Shown: piece by piece, positions 34,756 through 43,408 of the stretch | How the letters are laid out: each line of letters opens with the position of its first letter | How positions within the stretch are numbered: the first letter of the stretch is position 1 | DNA from: Franzmannia qiaohouensis | Lineage (GTDB): Bacteria > Pseudomonadota > Gammaproteobacteria > Pseudomonadales > Halomonadaceae | Assembly (NCBI RefSeq): GCF_031451695.1 | Contig: NZ_JARWAM010000008.1 | Location: forward strand, 124,001 to 188,000 | Reading direction: 5' to 3' | DNA length: 64,000 nucleotides | Program-made: the position numbers and the translations under genes | Notes under the pieces: generated by a model | Databases searched by the model: none | Told to the model about the DNA's origin: nothing | What the model saw: only the letters and a program-made list of their open reading frames with translations

Positions 34756-35025
34756 TCAGCGGCAGGGCACCACCTTGCGCAGGGTATCCTTGGCCCACAG
34801 CGCCTGGCCGTCCGGGGTCTTGCCGTGGTCGTTCCAGCGTTCGGCGATCTCGAGACAGTAGGAGCCGGCGTTTTCGATACGCTGGTCCGGATTGGCCGGA
34901 CGCTCGCCGCCAATCCGCAGGACATCGGGATTGTCGGTGGTATAGCGTGGCGCAATGGTATTGCTGGCACAGCCGGTGGCGAAAGCGGCCACCAGAAGAA
35001 TGGGTAAACAGCGGCGCAGAGGCAT
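34756..35025 (-). CDS. Small lipoprotein of unknown function
   Basis: 89 residues with a short signal and lipobox FATGC (ILLVAAFATGC). The mature part has one Cys pair region (SYCLEIAERWNDHGKTPDGQ, ending RKVVPCR), possibly a disulfide. The ATG at 35025 has GAGGG 12 bp upstream; a GTG at 35031 is closer but less consistent with a signal peptide. Monocistronic, ending in a strong hairpin. I do not recognise a family. Confidence 0.65.
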   Translation of the reverse strand: MPLRRCLPILLVAAFATGCASNTIAPRYTTDNPDVLRIGGERPANPDQRIENAGSYCLEIAERWNDHGKTPDGQALWAKDTLRKVVPCR

Positions 35026-35204
35026 GTTCACGAACCCTCGAAGAGCGTTGATAGGCCCGGCACGAATTGCCGGTAGCGCTAGATATCACCGCTTTCAGAC
35101 CTGCGTCAACACTTTTCGAACAGCGTTTGACATCCTCACCATGACAGCTCACCGCGACTGTGCGAGGCTGGCTGTTCGATCCCCTTCGCCACGAGGCTGC
35201 GCGC

Positions 35205-35834
35205 ATGATCGATTTCTGGACCTGGACCACCCCCAACGGCCGCAAGGTCTCGATTCTGCTCGAGGAACTGGGGCTCGATTACCGCACCCACGCGGTCGAC
35301 CTCACCCAGGGCGAGCAGCACACCCCGGCGTTCCTCGCGGTCAGCCCCAACAACAAGATTCCCGCCCTGCGCGATGACGACACCGGCGTCACCCTCATGG
35401 AGTCGGGTGCCATCATGTACTACCTGGCCGAGCGCCATGGGCGCTTTCTGCCCGCCAACGGCGAACCGCGCTACCGGGTCATGGAGTGGCTGATGTGGCA
35501 GATGGGCGGCCTGGGGCCGATCCTCGGCCAGACGCACCACTTCCTGCACTTCAACCCTGGCAAGGCGGCCTACGCCGAGACGCGTTTCTTCGACGAGACC
35601 CAGCGCCTTTACCGGGTGCTGGATACGCGCCTCGATGAGCGCAGCTACCTGGCTGGCGAGTACTCCATCGCCGACATGGCGGTGTGGCCGTGGGTGTCGC
35701 GCTTCGAGTGGCAGCGCATCGATCTCGACGCCTACCCTGCGGTCAAACGCTGGTATCTGGAGATCGCCGCTCGGCCGGCGGTGCAGCGCGGCTACCACAG
35801 CCCGCACAAGGTCAACGAGATTCCACTGCCCTGA
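35205..35834 (+). CDS. Glutathione S-transferase-family protein (YfcG/YghU-like)
   Basis: 209 residues. The thioredoxin-fold N-domain begins IDFWTWTTPNGRKVSILLEELGL, with the T-P-N glutathione-contact motif of the Nu/YfcG class, then SPNNKIPALRDDD and ESGAIMYYLAE (Glu-Ser of the GSH site). The helical C-domain has YLAGEYSIADMAVWPW. Related E. coli proteins reduce disulfides with glutathione; the specific role is open. The ATG at 35205 has GAGG 8 bp upstream. A TTGACA at 35127-35132 may be a -35, but no good -10 is paired with it. Confidence 0.88.
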   Translation: MIDFWTWTTPNGRKVSILLEELGLDYRTHAVDLTQGEQHTPAFLAVSPNNKIPALRDDDTGVTLMESGAIMYYLAERHGRFLPANGEPRYRVMEWLMWQMGGLGPILGQTHHFLHFNPGKAAYAETRFFDETQRLYRVLDTRLDERSYLAGEYSIADMAVWPWVSRFEWQRIDLDAYPAVKRWYLEIAARPAVQRGYHSPHKVNEIPLP

Positions 35835-35865
35835 CTCGCGCGTTGCAGCCGCTGTAGCGAGGAGC

Positions 35866-35974
35866 GCTGGCGGTAGGTCGAAGAGGAGGTTCTACGCCAT
35901 GGATGGCGTAGGTAGCGCCCAGGGACGGGTTTACAGCGCCTCCTCGTAGGCCTACCGCCGGATCAGCTCCGAGC
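35866..35974. repeat. Dispersed foldable repeat, full copy B
   Basis: About 110 bp with nested complementary arms: GGCGGTAGG (35869-35877) with CCTACCGCC (35951-35959); GAGGAGG (35883-35889) with CCTCCTC (35939-35945); and an inner hairpin TACGCCAT (35893-35900) with ATGGCGTA (35903-35910). Copy C at 48823-48932 has the same plan with different but still complementary arms. It lies between the GST gene and thiI; the rest of 35835-36078 shows nothing recognisable. Confidence 0.8.
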
Positions 35975-36078
35975 GGGGCTGCTATCTGCAGTGGTCTCAG
36001 GCCCTTGGCGAGCCAACTGGCGATGCGTGGCAGCGGATTGCTACCATGACGCGTTCGTGTCTCCTCGAAGTGAAGCGC

Positions 36079-37551
36079 ATGCGCTATCGAATCAAGCTGT
36101 TTGGCGAAATCACCATCAAGTCCCGCGCGGTGCGCAAGGAGATGGTGCGCTGCCTGCGCACCAATATCCGCAATAGCCTGCGCCACCTCGACCCGCGGGT
36201 GCGAGTCGCCGACCACTGGGACGCGCTGGAGGTTCGCCCCTCGGCGCATCTTGATGACGCGGCACATGCCGCCATCGAGGCCAGCCTGACGCGTATCTCC
36301 GGCATCCAGCAAATCCAGGTGGTGGAGGCGTATCCCTTTATCGATTTCGCCACCACGGCCGAGCGGCTGGTAGCGCTATGGCGCGAGACCCTGCCCGGCC
36401 GGCGCTTTCGGGTCAGCGTCAAGCGCCGCGGCCGGCACGACTTCGGCTCGGAAGATCTCGAGCGCTACCTGGGCAGCGCCCTGCTCGAGGCCGTGCCCAG
36501 CGCGCGGGTCGATCTGCACCATGCCGAGTTCGACGTGGGCCTGGAGCTCAAGGATCAGCGCCTGCTGCTGGTCAGCCGGCGCCTGGCGGGCCTCGGTGGC
36601 TACCCGCTGGGCACCCAGGGGCAGGCGCTGGCGCTGATCTCGGGCGGCTTCGATTCACCGGTGGCCGCCTGGCGGCTTTTGCGCCGTGGGCTCAAGACCC
36701 ACTTCCTGTTCTTCAATCTCGGCGGGCCGGTCCACGAGCAAGGCGTACGCGAGGTCACCCACCACCTTTGGCAGCAGTACAGCGCCTCGCACCGGGTCAA
36801 CTTCATCAGCGTGCCCTTCGACGGCGTGGTCGACGAGATCCAGCGCCGGGTGCCGGCCGGCCTGGCCGGAGTGGTGCTCAAGCGCATGATGCTGCGCGCC
36901 GCCAACCGGGTCGCCGCCCGGGCGCGGATCCCCGCGCTGGTCACCGGCGACGCCCTGGCCCAGGTCTCGAGCCAGAGCCTCGCCAACCTGGGGCTGATCG
37001 ATGCGGTCAGCGAGCGACCGATCCTGCGCCCGCTGATCGCCAGCGACAAGCAGGCGATCATTGCCGACGCTCGGCGCATCGGCACCGCCGCCCACGCCGA
37101 GCGGCTACCCGAGTACTGCGGCGTGATCTCCCAGCGCCCTCACGTGCGTCCCGGTGCGGCGCAGCTCGAGGCCGCCGAGGCGGGCTTCGATCAGGCGGTG
37201 CTCGACGCCGCCATCGCCGCGGCACAGATGACGCGCAGCGACCGCCTGCTGGAGAGCGCCCCTGTACTGGGAGAGATCGACGAGATCGCCACGCCCCAGG
37301 CACTGGCCGAGGCCGGCGACGCCACCGTGATCGATATTCGCCACCCCGAGGAGCGTGACGTCGCGCCGCTACGCCTGCCCCGCGGCGAGCCGCTGGCAAT
37401 CCCCTTCTTCGAACTGGCCCGGCGCGCCCCGGCGCTGCCACGTCGACGCTACCTGCTCTACTGCGATCAGGGCGTGATGAGCCGCATGCAGGCGCTGCAT
37501 CTCGCCGACCGCGGCCTCGACCACTTTGGCGTCTACCGGGGCGAGGCGTGA
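36079..37551 (+). CDS. thiI: tRNA 4-thiouridine synthetase / sulfurtransferase ThiI
   Basis: 490 residues, matching the long gammaproteobacterial ThiI with a C-terminal rhodanese domain. It makes 4-thiouridine-8 in tRNA and supplies sulfur for the thiazole of thiamine. Domains: THUMP (about 60-165), PP-loop adenylase with ALISGGFDSPVAAW, the conserved Cys in PEYCGVIS, and the rhodanese domain with persulfide Cys in LLYCDQGVMSRMQ. The start at 36079 (RYRIKLFGEITIKS is the family N-terminus) is preferred over an upstream in-frame ATG. The stop overlaps the next gene by GTGA. Confidence 0.96.
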   Translation: MRYRIKLFGEITIKSRAVRKEMVRCLRTNIRNSLRHLDPRVRVADHWDALEVRPSAHLDDAAHAAIEASLTRISGIQQIQVVEAYPFIDFATTAERLVALWRETLPGRRFRVSVKRRGRHDFGSEDLERYLGSALLEAVPSARVDLHHAEFDVGLELKDQRLLLVSRRLAGLGGYPLGTQGQALALISGGFDSPVAAWRLLRRGLKTHFLFFNLGGPVHEQGVREVTHHLWQQYSASHRVNFISVPFDGVVDEIQRRVPAGLAGVVLKRMMLRAANRVAARARIPALVTGDALAQVSSQSLANLGLIDAVSERPILRPLIASDKQAIIADARRIGTAAHAERLPEYCGVISQRPHVRPGAAQLEAAEAGFDQAVLDAAIAAAQMTRSDRLLESAPVLGEIDEIATPQALAEAGDATVIDIRHPEERDVAPLRLPRGEPLAIPFFELARRAPALPRRRYLLYCDQGVMSRMQALHLADRGLDHFGVYRGEA

Positions 37552-38054
37552 GCCAGCCCGCGCCGCACCAAGAGTACGTGTCCGAGCCCAGTGTGCTCGA
37601 GCGCTGGGCCGGCGACTATCTGGCGCAGCGCAACTCGCACCACCAGATACCGCCGCGGCCGCGCAGCAGCGCCGAGCGCCGCGACCTGGTCCGCGCCTGC
37701 CGGCGCACGGTACTCTACGCCGCCCTGGCCGGCATCCTCTCCGGGGCGCTGATCGGCGGCATGGAGTGGTACATGCGCGAGGTCATCGCCGGCGGCATGC
37801 AGGACATGACGCTCAAAGAGCAACTGCCCTACTGGGCGGGTTTCTTCGCCGTCGCCGGCGTGGTCAGCGCCATCGAGATCCTGTTCCTGTACTGGAACGC
37901 CCTGCGCGGCGTGCTTAAGATCAGCGATATTGCCCAGGTACCGCTCCGGCACGGCTCGCATGCGCTGCTGATCAAGCGGGGCCTGGCGCGGGTGGCGCTG
38001 GAATTCCCCAGCCCCCGCGACCACGTCTACGGCATCGACCCCTACGCCAGATGA
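37548..38054 (+). CDS. Two-TM membrane protein of unknown function, coupled to thiI
   Basis: 168 residues from a GTG start at 37548 overlapping the thiI stop, with GGGGCGAGG just upstream. Two TM segments (LYAALAGILSGALIGGMEWY and LPYWAGFFAVAGVVSAIEILFLYW) and a basic N-terminal region (PPRPRSSAERRDLVRACRR). The C-terminal part (VALEFPSPRDHVYGIDPYA) is soluble. It is coupled by ATGA to the next gene. I do not recognise the family with confidence. The pair looks like a two-subunit membrane assembly whose link to tRNA thiolation is only positional. Confidence 0.62.
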   Translation: MSQPAPHQEYVSEPSVLERWAGDYLAQRNSHHQIPPRPRSSAERRDLVRACRRTVLYAALAGILSGALIGGMEWYMREVIAGGMQDMTLKEQLPYWAGFFAVAGVVSAIEILFLYWNALRGVLKISDIAQVPLRHGSHALLIKRGLARVALEFPSPRDHVYGIDPYAR

Positions 38055-38692
38055 AACGCTGGAAGCTCACCGCCCGCGCCCTGCTGTATCGCATGAAGGT
38101 CGGCGTCACCAGCTTCGTGCTGCGCATCCTGATGCGGCGGATCTTCGGGCGCATGGCACTGCGCGGGCTGCTGCCGCTGATCACCGGGCCGCTATATGCG
38201 CTGTGGAACGCACTGATCAGCTACTGGATCATGCGCCAGGCCCGCGAGAACGCGCTGGGCCCCTTCGCCATCGACAACCTGATCGCACGGCTCGAAGGGC
38301 CGGCCAAGGACCTGAGCGATAGCGCCCGGGAGGCGATGCTGCACGGCGTCGGCGAAATGATCATGCGCCACCAGGACGCCCACGCCAATCACGTCTACCT
38401 GCTGTCGCGGCTGCTCGAGGTCTTCGACCACGAGACCCAGGCGCTGGACGTCGACTGGCCGCGCCAGGCACGCGCACTGGCGGGGCTCAGCGAGTGCGAA
38501 CGGTGCTGGCTAGTGGAGACCCTGAGCCTGGCCGCGGTACTGGTCGGCCCGCTGCGCGGGCGGCGCCAGGCCTTTCTGGAAGAGGTCTTCGACGCCTGCG
38601 GGGTAGCGTTCGACAGCCGCGCCCTGGGCCGCCTGCGCCGCGCGCTGATGAACGGCGAGACGCCGCCATCGGCGATGTCCGGCGGCGCCTAG
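38051..38692 (+). CDS. Membrane-associated protein of unknown function, partner of the preceding gene
   Basis: 213 residues. A basic amphipathic N-terminus (MKRWKLTARALLYRMKVGV) and a hydrophobic stretch (ALRGLLPLITGPLYALWNALISYWIM) are followed by a helical soluble domain resembling a TerB-like or EcsC-like fold (SAREAMLHGVGEMIMRHQDAH, LVETLSLAAVLVGPLRGRR). It is coupled to 37548-38054 by ATGA. Its TAG stop overlaps the polB stop on the other strand in a CTAG (38689-38692). No function is assigned. Confidence 0.6.
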   Translation: MKRWKLTARALLYRMKVGVTSFVLRILMRRIFGRMALRGLLPLITGPLYALWNALISYWIMRQARENALGPFAIDNLIARLEGPAKDLSDSAREAMLHGVGEMIMRHQDAHANHVYLLSRLLEVFDHETQALDVDWPRQARALAGLSECERCWLVETLSLAAVLVGPLRGRRQAFLEEVFDACGVAFDSRALGRLRRALMNGETPPSAMSGGA

Positions 38693-41070
38693 AAGAGCCC
38701 CAGTTGGCGGTCGATCAAGGCGCTGAAATCATCGTCGACGAACGGCAGGATGGCATCCGCCACCGGCTGCAGCTGGCGCGTCAGGTAGTGCTGGTAGTCG
38801 ATGGCCGAGCGGCGCAGCTCCAGTGGCTCGGGGCCGGTGACGGTGATCACGTAGCGAATCCAGCCGCCGTGCTGGTACTGCCGCGGCCGTCCCAGGCGCT
38901 GGTTGAGCTCATCGGCCAGGCGCGCGGCGCGCACGTGGGGCGGCACGTTGCGCTGGTAGTCGCCTAGCTTGCGGCGCAGCCGCTTGCGATAGACCAGCTG
39001 CTCGTCGTACTCGCCAGCCAGGGTGCGGGCCACGTAGTCGCGCACGAAATCGCGGTAGGGTTCGCCCAGAAATATCCGCCGGTAGAGTTCCTGCTGGAAG
39101 GTCTTGGCCAGCAGCGTCCAGTCGGCGCGCACCGTCTCGAGCCCCTTGAACACCAGCTGCGACTGCCCCTCGGCATTCTCCACCAGCCCCGCGTAGCGCT
39201 TCTTGCTGCCCTCTTCGGCGCCGCGAATGGTGGGCATCAGAAAGCGCCGATAGTGGGTCTCGAACTGCAGTTCCAGGGCGCTCTCCAGGTCATAGGTAGC
39301 GCGTAGATGGTCACGCCACCAGGCGTTGACCTTGGCCGCCAGGCGGCGGCCGATGGCCTCCGCCGCATCCCCCGGGTGGGCGCCCTGAAGCCAGACGAAG
39401 GTGGAGTCGGTATCGCCGTAGATGACCGTATGGCCTTCGGCCTCGATCAGCTCGCGAGTACGCTGCATGATCTGGTGACCGCGCAGGGTGATCGACGAAG
39501 CCAGCCGCGGGTCGAAGAAGCGGCAGCCCCGCGAGCCGAGCACGCCGTAGAAGGCATTCATGATGATCTTCAGCGCCTGGGCCAGCGGTGCGTTGCCGTC
39601 ACGCTTGGCGGCCTCGCGGCCCCGCCATACCCCCGCCACGATCTCGGGCAGCGCGTGGCGGCTGCGCGAGAAGTGCGCGCCGCGAAAGCCGGGCACCGTC
39701 AAGCCGTGGCCTGGGTCGTGCTGCTCCTCGGCGAGCCCCGTCACCAGGCCCACCGGGTCGATCAGGAAGGTGCGGATGATCGACGGGTAGAGGCTCTTGA
39801 AGTCGAGCACCAGCACCGAGTCGTAGAGCCCCGGGCGAGAGTCCATGACGAAGCCGCCGGGGCTGTTGTCGCCCTCGACGTCGCCGAGGTTTGGCGCCAC
39901 GAAACCCAGGCGGTGCATGCGCGGCAGGTAGAGGTGCGAGAACGCCGCCACCGAGCCGCCCATACGGTCAACGGGCAGGCCGGTGACCGCGGCACGCTCG
40001 AGCAGGAAGTCGATCAGCTCGGTCTTGGCGAAGATCCGCGTGACCAGCTCGCAGTCCTTGAGGTTGTAGCGCGCCAGCGCCGGCTTGTCCTCGGCGAACA
40101 TGCGGTTGATGTCGTCCATGCGCTGGTAGGGGTTGTCGATCGCCTTGCCCTCACCTAGCAGCGTCTGGGCGACGCTCTCCAGGCTGAACGAGGAGAACTG
40201 CCAGGTCGCCTGGCGCAGCGCCTCGATACCGTCGATGATCAGCCGCCCCGGCGCCGCGGCAAAATAGTGGTTGGCCTGGCTGCCGTGGGCGCGCCAGCTC
40301 ATCGCCTCACCGCCGCGGCCGAGCCGCAGCGGGACGCCGAGCTGCTCGGCGTGGCGCTGCAGCACGCGCAGATCGAACTGCACCAGGTTCCAGCCGATGA
40401 TCGCGTCCGGATCGTGCCTGGCGACCCAGTCGTTGAGCCGCTCCAGCAGCTCGGCGCGGGTGGCGCAGTAGCTCAGGTCGATGTCGTCTGCCGGCGCACC
40501 CGGCTCGGCGCTGGCCTGCTCGTCGAGCATAAAGACCTGGCGCTGGCCGCAGCCCTGCACGGCAATCGAGTAGAGCGCGCCGCGCTCGCTGGTCTCGATG
40601 TCCAGCGAGCAGAGTCGCAGTTGAGGGCGATAGCAGGCATCCGGCTTGAGGTCGGCATCGACCACCCGGCCGCCGTCGTGCGGTGATGCGTCAAACCTCA
40701 CCGCAGCGGTGATAAAGCGCTCCATCAGGTAGCGTTCGGGGGGCCTGATATCGGCCTCGAGCAGCGCGACCCCGGCATCAGCCAGGCGTTTTTCGAGCTG
40801 CATCAGTTGGCGCTGGTGACGGCAGTAGAGCCCCAGCACCGGGCGCTGTTGAAAATCGCACAGCGCCAGTTCGCGCAGCTCCACGCCGCGCTCCTGCGTC
40901 AGCAGCGGCGCCACTCGCTGGCGCTCGGTGGCGGCCACGAAAGCCACCAACGGGCGTGGCGGCAGCACCACGCAGTGTGGCCCAGCGTCGGTGGCCAGCC
41001 AGAATGACACCTCGCAGCCGGCCGGAGTGTCCCGCCAGTGCCGGGTAAGGAGAAAACCCTGCTGTGCCAC
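38689..41070 (-). CDS. polB: DNA polymerase II (family B)
   Basis: 793 residues, close to E. coli Pol II (783). It is a repair and translesion polymerase, SOS-induced in E. coli. The N-terminus reads AQQGFLLTRHWRDTPAGCEVSFWLATDAG after a GTG start at 41070, closely like E. coli; GAGG is 7 bp upstream, and a longer reading to 41148 was rejected. The 3'-5' exonuclease has SLDIET and IIGWNLVQFDL. Polymerase motifs are LDFKSLYPSII (motif A), KIIMNAFYGVLGS (motif B) and YGDTDSTF (motif C). No LexA-box was recognised in the short gap to metG. It is divergent from metG. Confidence 0.96.
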   Translation of the reverse strand: MAQQGFLLTRHWRDTPAGCEVSFWLATDAGPHCVVLPPRPLVAFVAATERQRVAPLLTQERGVELRELALCDFQQRPVLGLYCRHQRQLMQLEKRLADAGVALLEADIRPPERYLMERFITAAVRFDASPHDGGRVVDADLKPDACYRPQLRLCSLDIETSERGALYSIAVQGCGQRQVFMLDEQASAEPGAPADDIDLSYCATRAELLERLNDWVARHDPDAIIGWNLVQFDLRVLQRHAEQLGVPLRLGRGGEAMSWRAHGSQANHYFAAAPGRLIIDGIEALRQATWQFSSFSLESVAQTLLGEGKAIDNPYQRMDDINRMFAEDKPALARYNLKDCELVTRIFAKTELIDFLLERAAVTGLPVDRMGGSVAAFSHLYLPRMHRLGFVAPNLGDVEGDNSPGGFVMDSRPGLYDSVLVLDFKSLYPSIIRTFLIDPVGLVTGLAEEQHDPGHGLTVPGFRGAHFSRSRHALPEIVAGVWRGREAAKRDGNAPLAQALKIIMNAFYGVLGSRGCRFFDPRLASSITLRGHQIMQRTRELIEAEGHTVIYGDTDSTFVWLQGAHPGDAAEAIGRRLAAKVNAWWRDHLRATYDLESALELQFETHYRRFLMPTIRGAEEGSKKRYAGLVENAEGQSQLVFKGLETVRADWTLLAKTFQQELYRRIFLGEPYRDFVRDYVARTLAGEYDEQLVYRKRLRRKLGDYQRNVPPHVRAARLADELNQRLGRPRQYQHGGWIRYVITVTGPEPLELRRSAIDYQHYLTRQLQPVADAILPFVDDDFSALIDRQLGLF

Positions 41071-41215
41071 GCCGTGCCTCGCTGCTACCTGCCAGACTCG
41101 AATGGTACGTGCTGCCGGCGTCGATGTCGTTGGCCATGCGCGGCACACGGATGCAGCGGGCGACGAAGATGGCTACAATCGGGGGTCTGATTTTCTGGGG
41201 AACGTCATCGCCACT

Positions 41216-43261
41216 ATGTCCAACTCGCCTCGTCACCACGCGCGCAAGATTCTCGTTACCAGCGCCCTGCCCTACGCCAACGGTGCGATCCACCTCGGCC
41301 ACCTGCTGGAGTACATCCAGACCGATATCTGGGTGCGCTTCCAGAAGAGCCGTGGCAACGCGTGCCACTACGTGTGCGCCGACGACGCCCATGGCACCGC
41401 CATCATGCTGCGGGCCGAGCAGGAGGGCATCACCTCCGAAGCGCTGATCGAGCGGGTGTCCCGCGAGCACCAGGCGGATTTCGCGCGTTTCGGCGTGGCC
41501 TTCGACAACTACCACTCGACCCACTCCGACGAGAACCGCTACTTCAGCGAGCTGATCTATACCCGCCTGCGCGACGCCGGGCATATCGCCACCCGCGACA
41601 TCGAGCAGATGTACGATCCGGTCAAGGGGCTGTTTCTCGCCGACCGCTTCATCAAGGGTACCTGCCCCAAGTGCAAGGCCGAGGACCAGTACGGCGACAA
41701 CTGCGAAGCGTGCGGCGCCACCTATACACCGGCCGAGCTGATCGACCCGGTCTCGGCGATCTCCGGCGCCACGCCGGAGGTACGCAGCTCGACCCACTAC
41801 TTCTTCAAGCTGCCCGACTTCGCCGACTTCCTCAAGCGCTGGACCCGCGGCGACCACGTCCAGACCCAGATCAGCAACAAGCTGCAGGAGTGGTTCGAGT
41901 CGGGGCTCAACGAGTGGGATATCTCCCGCGATGCGCCCTACTTCGGCTTCGAGATCCCCGATGCCCCGGGCAAGTACTTCTACGTCTGGCTCGACGCGCC
42001 GATCGGCTACCTGGCCAGCTTCAAGCACCTCTGCGACCGCGAGGGCATCGACTTCGACGCCTACTGGAAGCGCGACAGCGAGGCCGAGGTCTACCACTTC
42101 ATCGGCAAGGACATCGTCTATTTCCACGCGCTGTTCTGGCCGGCGATGCTCGAGGGGGCCGACTTCCGCACCCCGACCGCGGTCAACTGCCACGGGTTCG
42201 TCACCGTCAACGGCGCCAAGATGTCCAAGTCACGGGGCACCTTCATCAAGGCCGCGACCTATGCCGAGCATCTCAACCCCGAGTACCTGCGCTACTACTT
42301 CGCCGCCAAGCTGACCTCGGGGGTCGACGACCTCGACCTCAACCTTGAAGACTTCGCCCAGCGCGTCAACTCGGACCTGGTCGGCAAGGTGGTCAACATC
42401 GCCAGCCGCTGCGCCGGCTTCGTCAACAAACTGGGCGACGGCAAGCTGTCGGCTCACTGCGCCGAGCCGGAGCTGGTGGCCCGCTTCATCGCCGCCGGCG
42501 ATGACATCGCCGCCGATTTCGAGGCGCGTGAATTCGGCCGCGCCATGCGCCGGGTGATGGAGCTTGCCGACGAAGCCAACACCTATATCGCCGACAAGGC
42601 GCCGTGGGTGCTGGCCAAGGAGGCGGGGCGTGAGCAGGAGGTCCTCGATATCTGCTCGGTGGGCATCAACCTGTTCCGCCAGCTGATGGTCTACCTGGCG
42701 CCGGTGGTGCCGGCCATGGCCGAGGGTGCCCGCGAGTTCCTCAAGCTCGACGGCCTCGACTGGCACAGCCGCCACGCGGTACTGCTGGATCACGAGGTGG
42801 CCAAGTTCAAGCCGCTGATGACCCGCGTCGAGCGCGACAAGATCGATGCCATGATCGAGGCATCCAAGGAGGACCTGGTGGAAGAGCAGAAACTCAAGGA
42901 CACGCCCAAGGGGCCGCTGAGCGACGACCCTATCGCCGCGGAAATCGGCTTCGACGACTTCATGAAGGTCGATCTGCGCATCGCCCGCATCGCCAAGGCC
43001 GACTATGTCGAGGGCGCCGACAAGCTGCTCCAGCTGACCCTCGACCTGGGCGGCGAGACCCGCACGGTGTTCTCCGGCATTCGCTCCGCCTATGCGCCGG
43101 AAGCGCTGGAAGGCCGCTTGACCGTGATGGTCGCCAACCTGGCGCCGCGCAAGATGCGCTTCGGCGTCTCCGAAGGCATGGTGCTGGCCGCCGGTAATGA
43201 CGACGGCATCCATCTGCTGTCGCCGGATTCCGGCGCCGAACCGGGCCAGCGCGTGGTGTAG
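41216..43261 (+). CDS. metG: Methionyl-tRNA synthetase
   Basis: 681 residues, the long form with a C-terminal tRNA-binding domain. The class I signature appears as HLGH in ANGAIHLGHLLEYIQTD, the zinc knuckle as CPKCKAEDQYGDNCEACG and the KMSKS loop as GAKMSKSRGTF. The C-terminal dimerisation/EMAP-like domain starts near DPIAAEIGFDDFMKVDLRIARI. The ATG at 41216 is the first Met before the conserved core. A TACAAT at 41174-41179 is a candidate -10. It is divergent from polB and ends at a strong terminator. Confidence 0.97.
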   Translation: MSNSPRHHARKILVTSALPYANGAIHLGHLLEYIQTDIWVRFQKSRGNACHYVCADDAHGTAIMLRAEQEGITSEALIERVSREHQADFARFGVAFDNYHSTHSDENRYFSELIYTRLRDAGHIATRDIEQMYDPVKGLFLADRFIKGTCPKCKAEDQYGDNCEACGATYTPAELIDPVSAISGATPEVRSSTHYFFKLPDFADFLKRWTRGDHVQTQISNKLQEWFESGLNEWDISRDAPYFGFEIPDAPGKYFYVWLDAPIGYLASFKHLCDREGIDFDAYWKRDSEAEVYHFIGKDIVYFHALFWPAMLEGADFRTPTAVNCHGFVTVNGAKMSKSRGTFIKAATYAEHLNPEYLRYYFAAKLTSGVDDLDLNLEDFAQRVNSDLVGKVVNIASRCAGFVNKLGDGKLSAHCAEPELVARFIAAGDDIAADFEAREFGRAMRRVMELADEANTYIADKAPWVLAKEAGREQEVLDICSVGINLFRQLMVYLAPVVPAMAEGAREFLKLDGLDWHSRHAVLLDHEVAKFKPLMTRVERDKIDAMIEASKEDLVEEQKLKDTPKGPLSDDPIAAEIGFDDFMKVDLRIARIAKADYVEGADKLLQLTLDLGGETRTVFSGIRSAYAPEALEGRLTVMVANLAPRKMRFGVSEGMVLAAGNDDGIHLLSPDSGAEPGQRVV

Positions 43262-43282
43262 GCACGTTCTCCTGTATCATAC

Positions 43283-43317
43283 CGGGCGCCGGGGACATCC
43301 CAGGCGCCCGTTTTTTT
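43283..43317 (+). terminator. Intrinsic terminator of metG
   Basis: An 8-bp perfect stem CGGGCGCC/GGCGCCCG (43283-43290 with 43303-43310), an inner GG/CC-rich loop and then seven T residues (43311-43317), 21 bp after the metG stop. Confidence 0.9.
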
Positions 43318-43357
43318 GCCGCTGAACTAAAGAATCGTTAGTCCCCGCCGATACGCT

Positions 43358-43377
43358 TTGTAAGATATGTCTTACAA
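43358..43377. promoter_or_regulatory. Palindromic candidate operator at the GGDEF gene promoter
   Basis: TTGTAAGA (43358-43365), 4-bp spacer, TCTTACAA (43370-43377): a perfect interrupted palindrome 31 bp before the GGDEF start. It contains TAAGAT, a possible -10 (43361-43366), with a poor -35 TTAGTC 17 bp upstream. No T-run follows. It fits a repressor site over a promoter better than a terminator. Confidence 0.5.
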
Positions 43378-43408
43378 GACGGCACGGCCGTGTGCCCAGG
43401 AAACGTTG

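Noticed and set aside
40778..42193. 471-codon minus-strand frame across polB and metG
   Set aside because: Overlaps two well-identified genes and shows no family motif.
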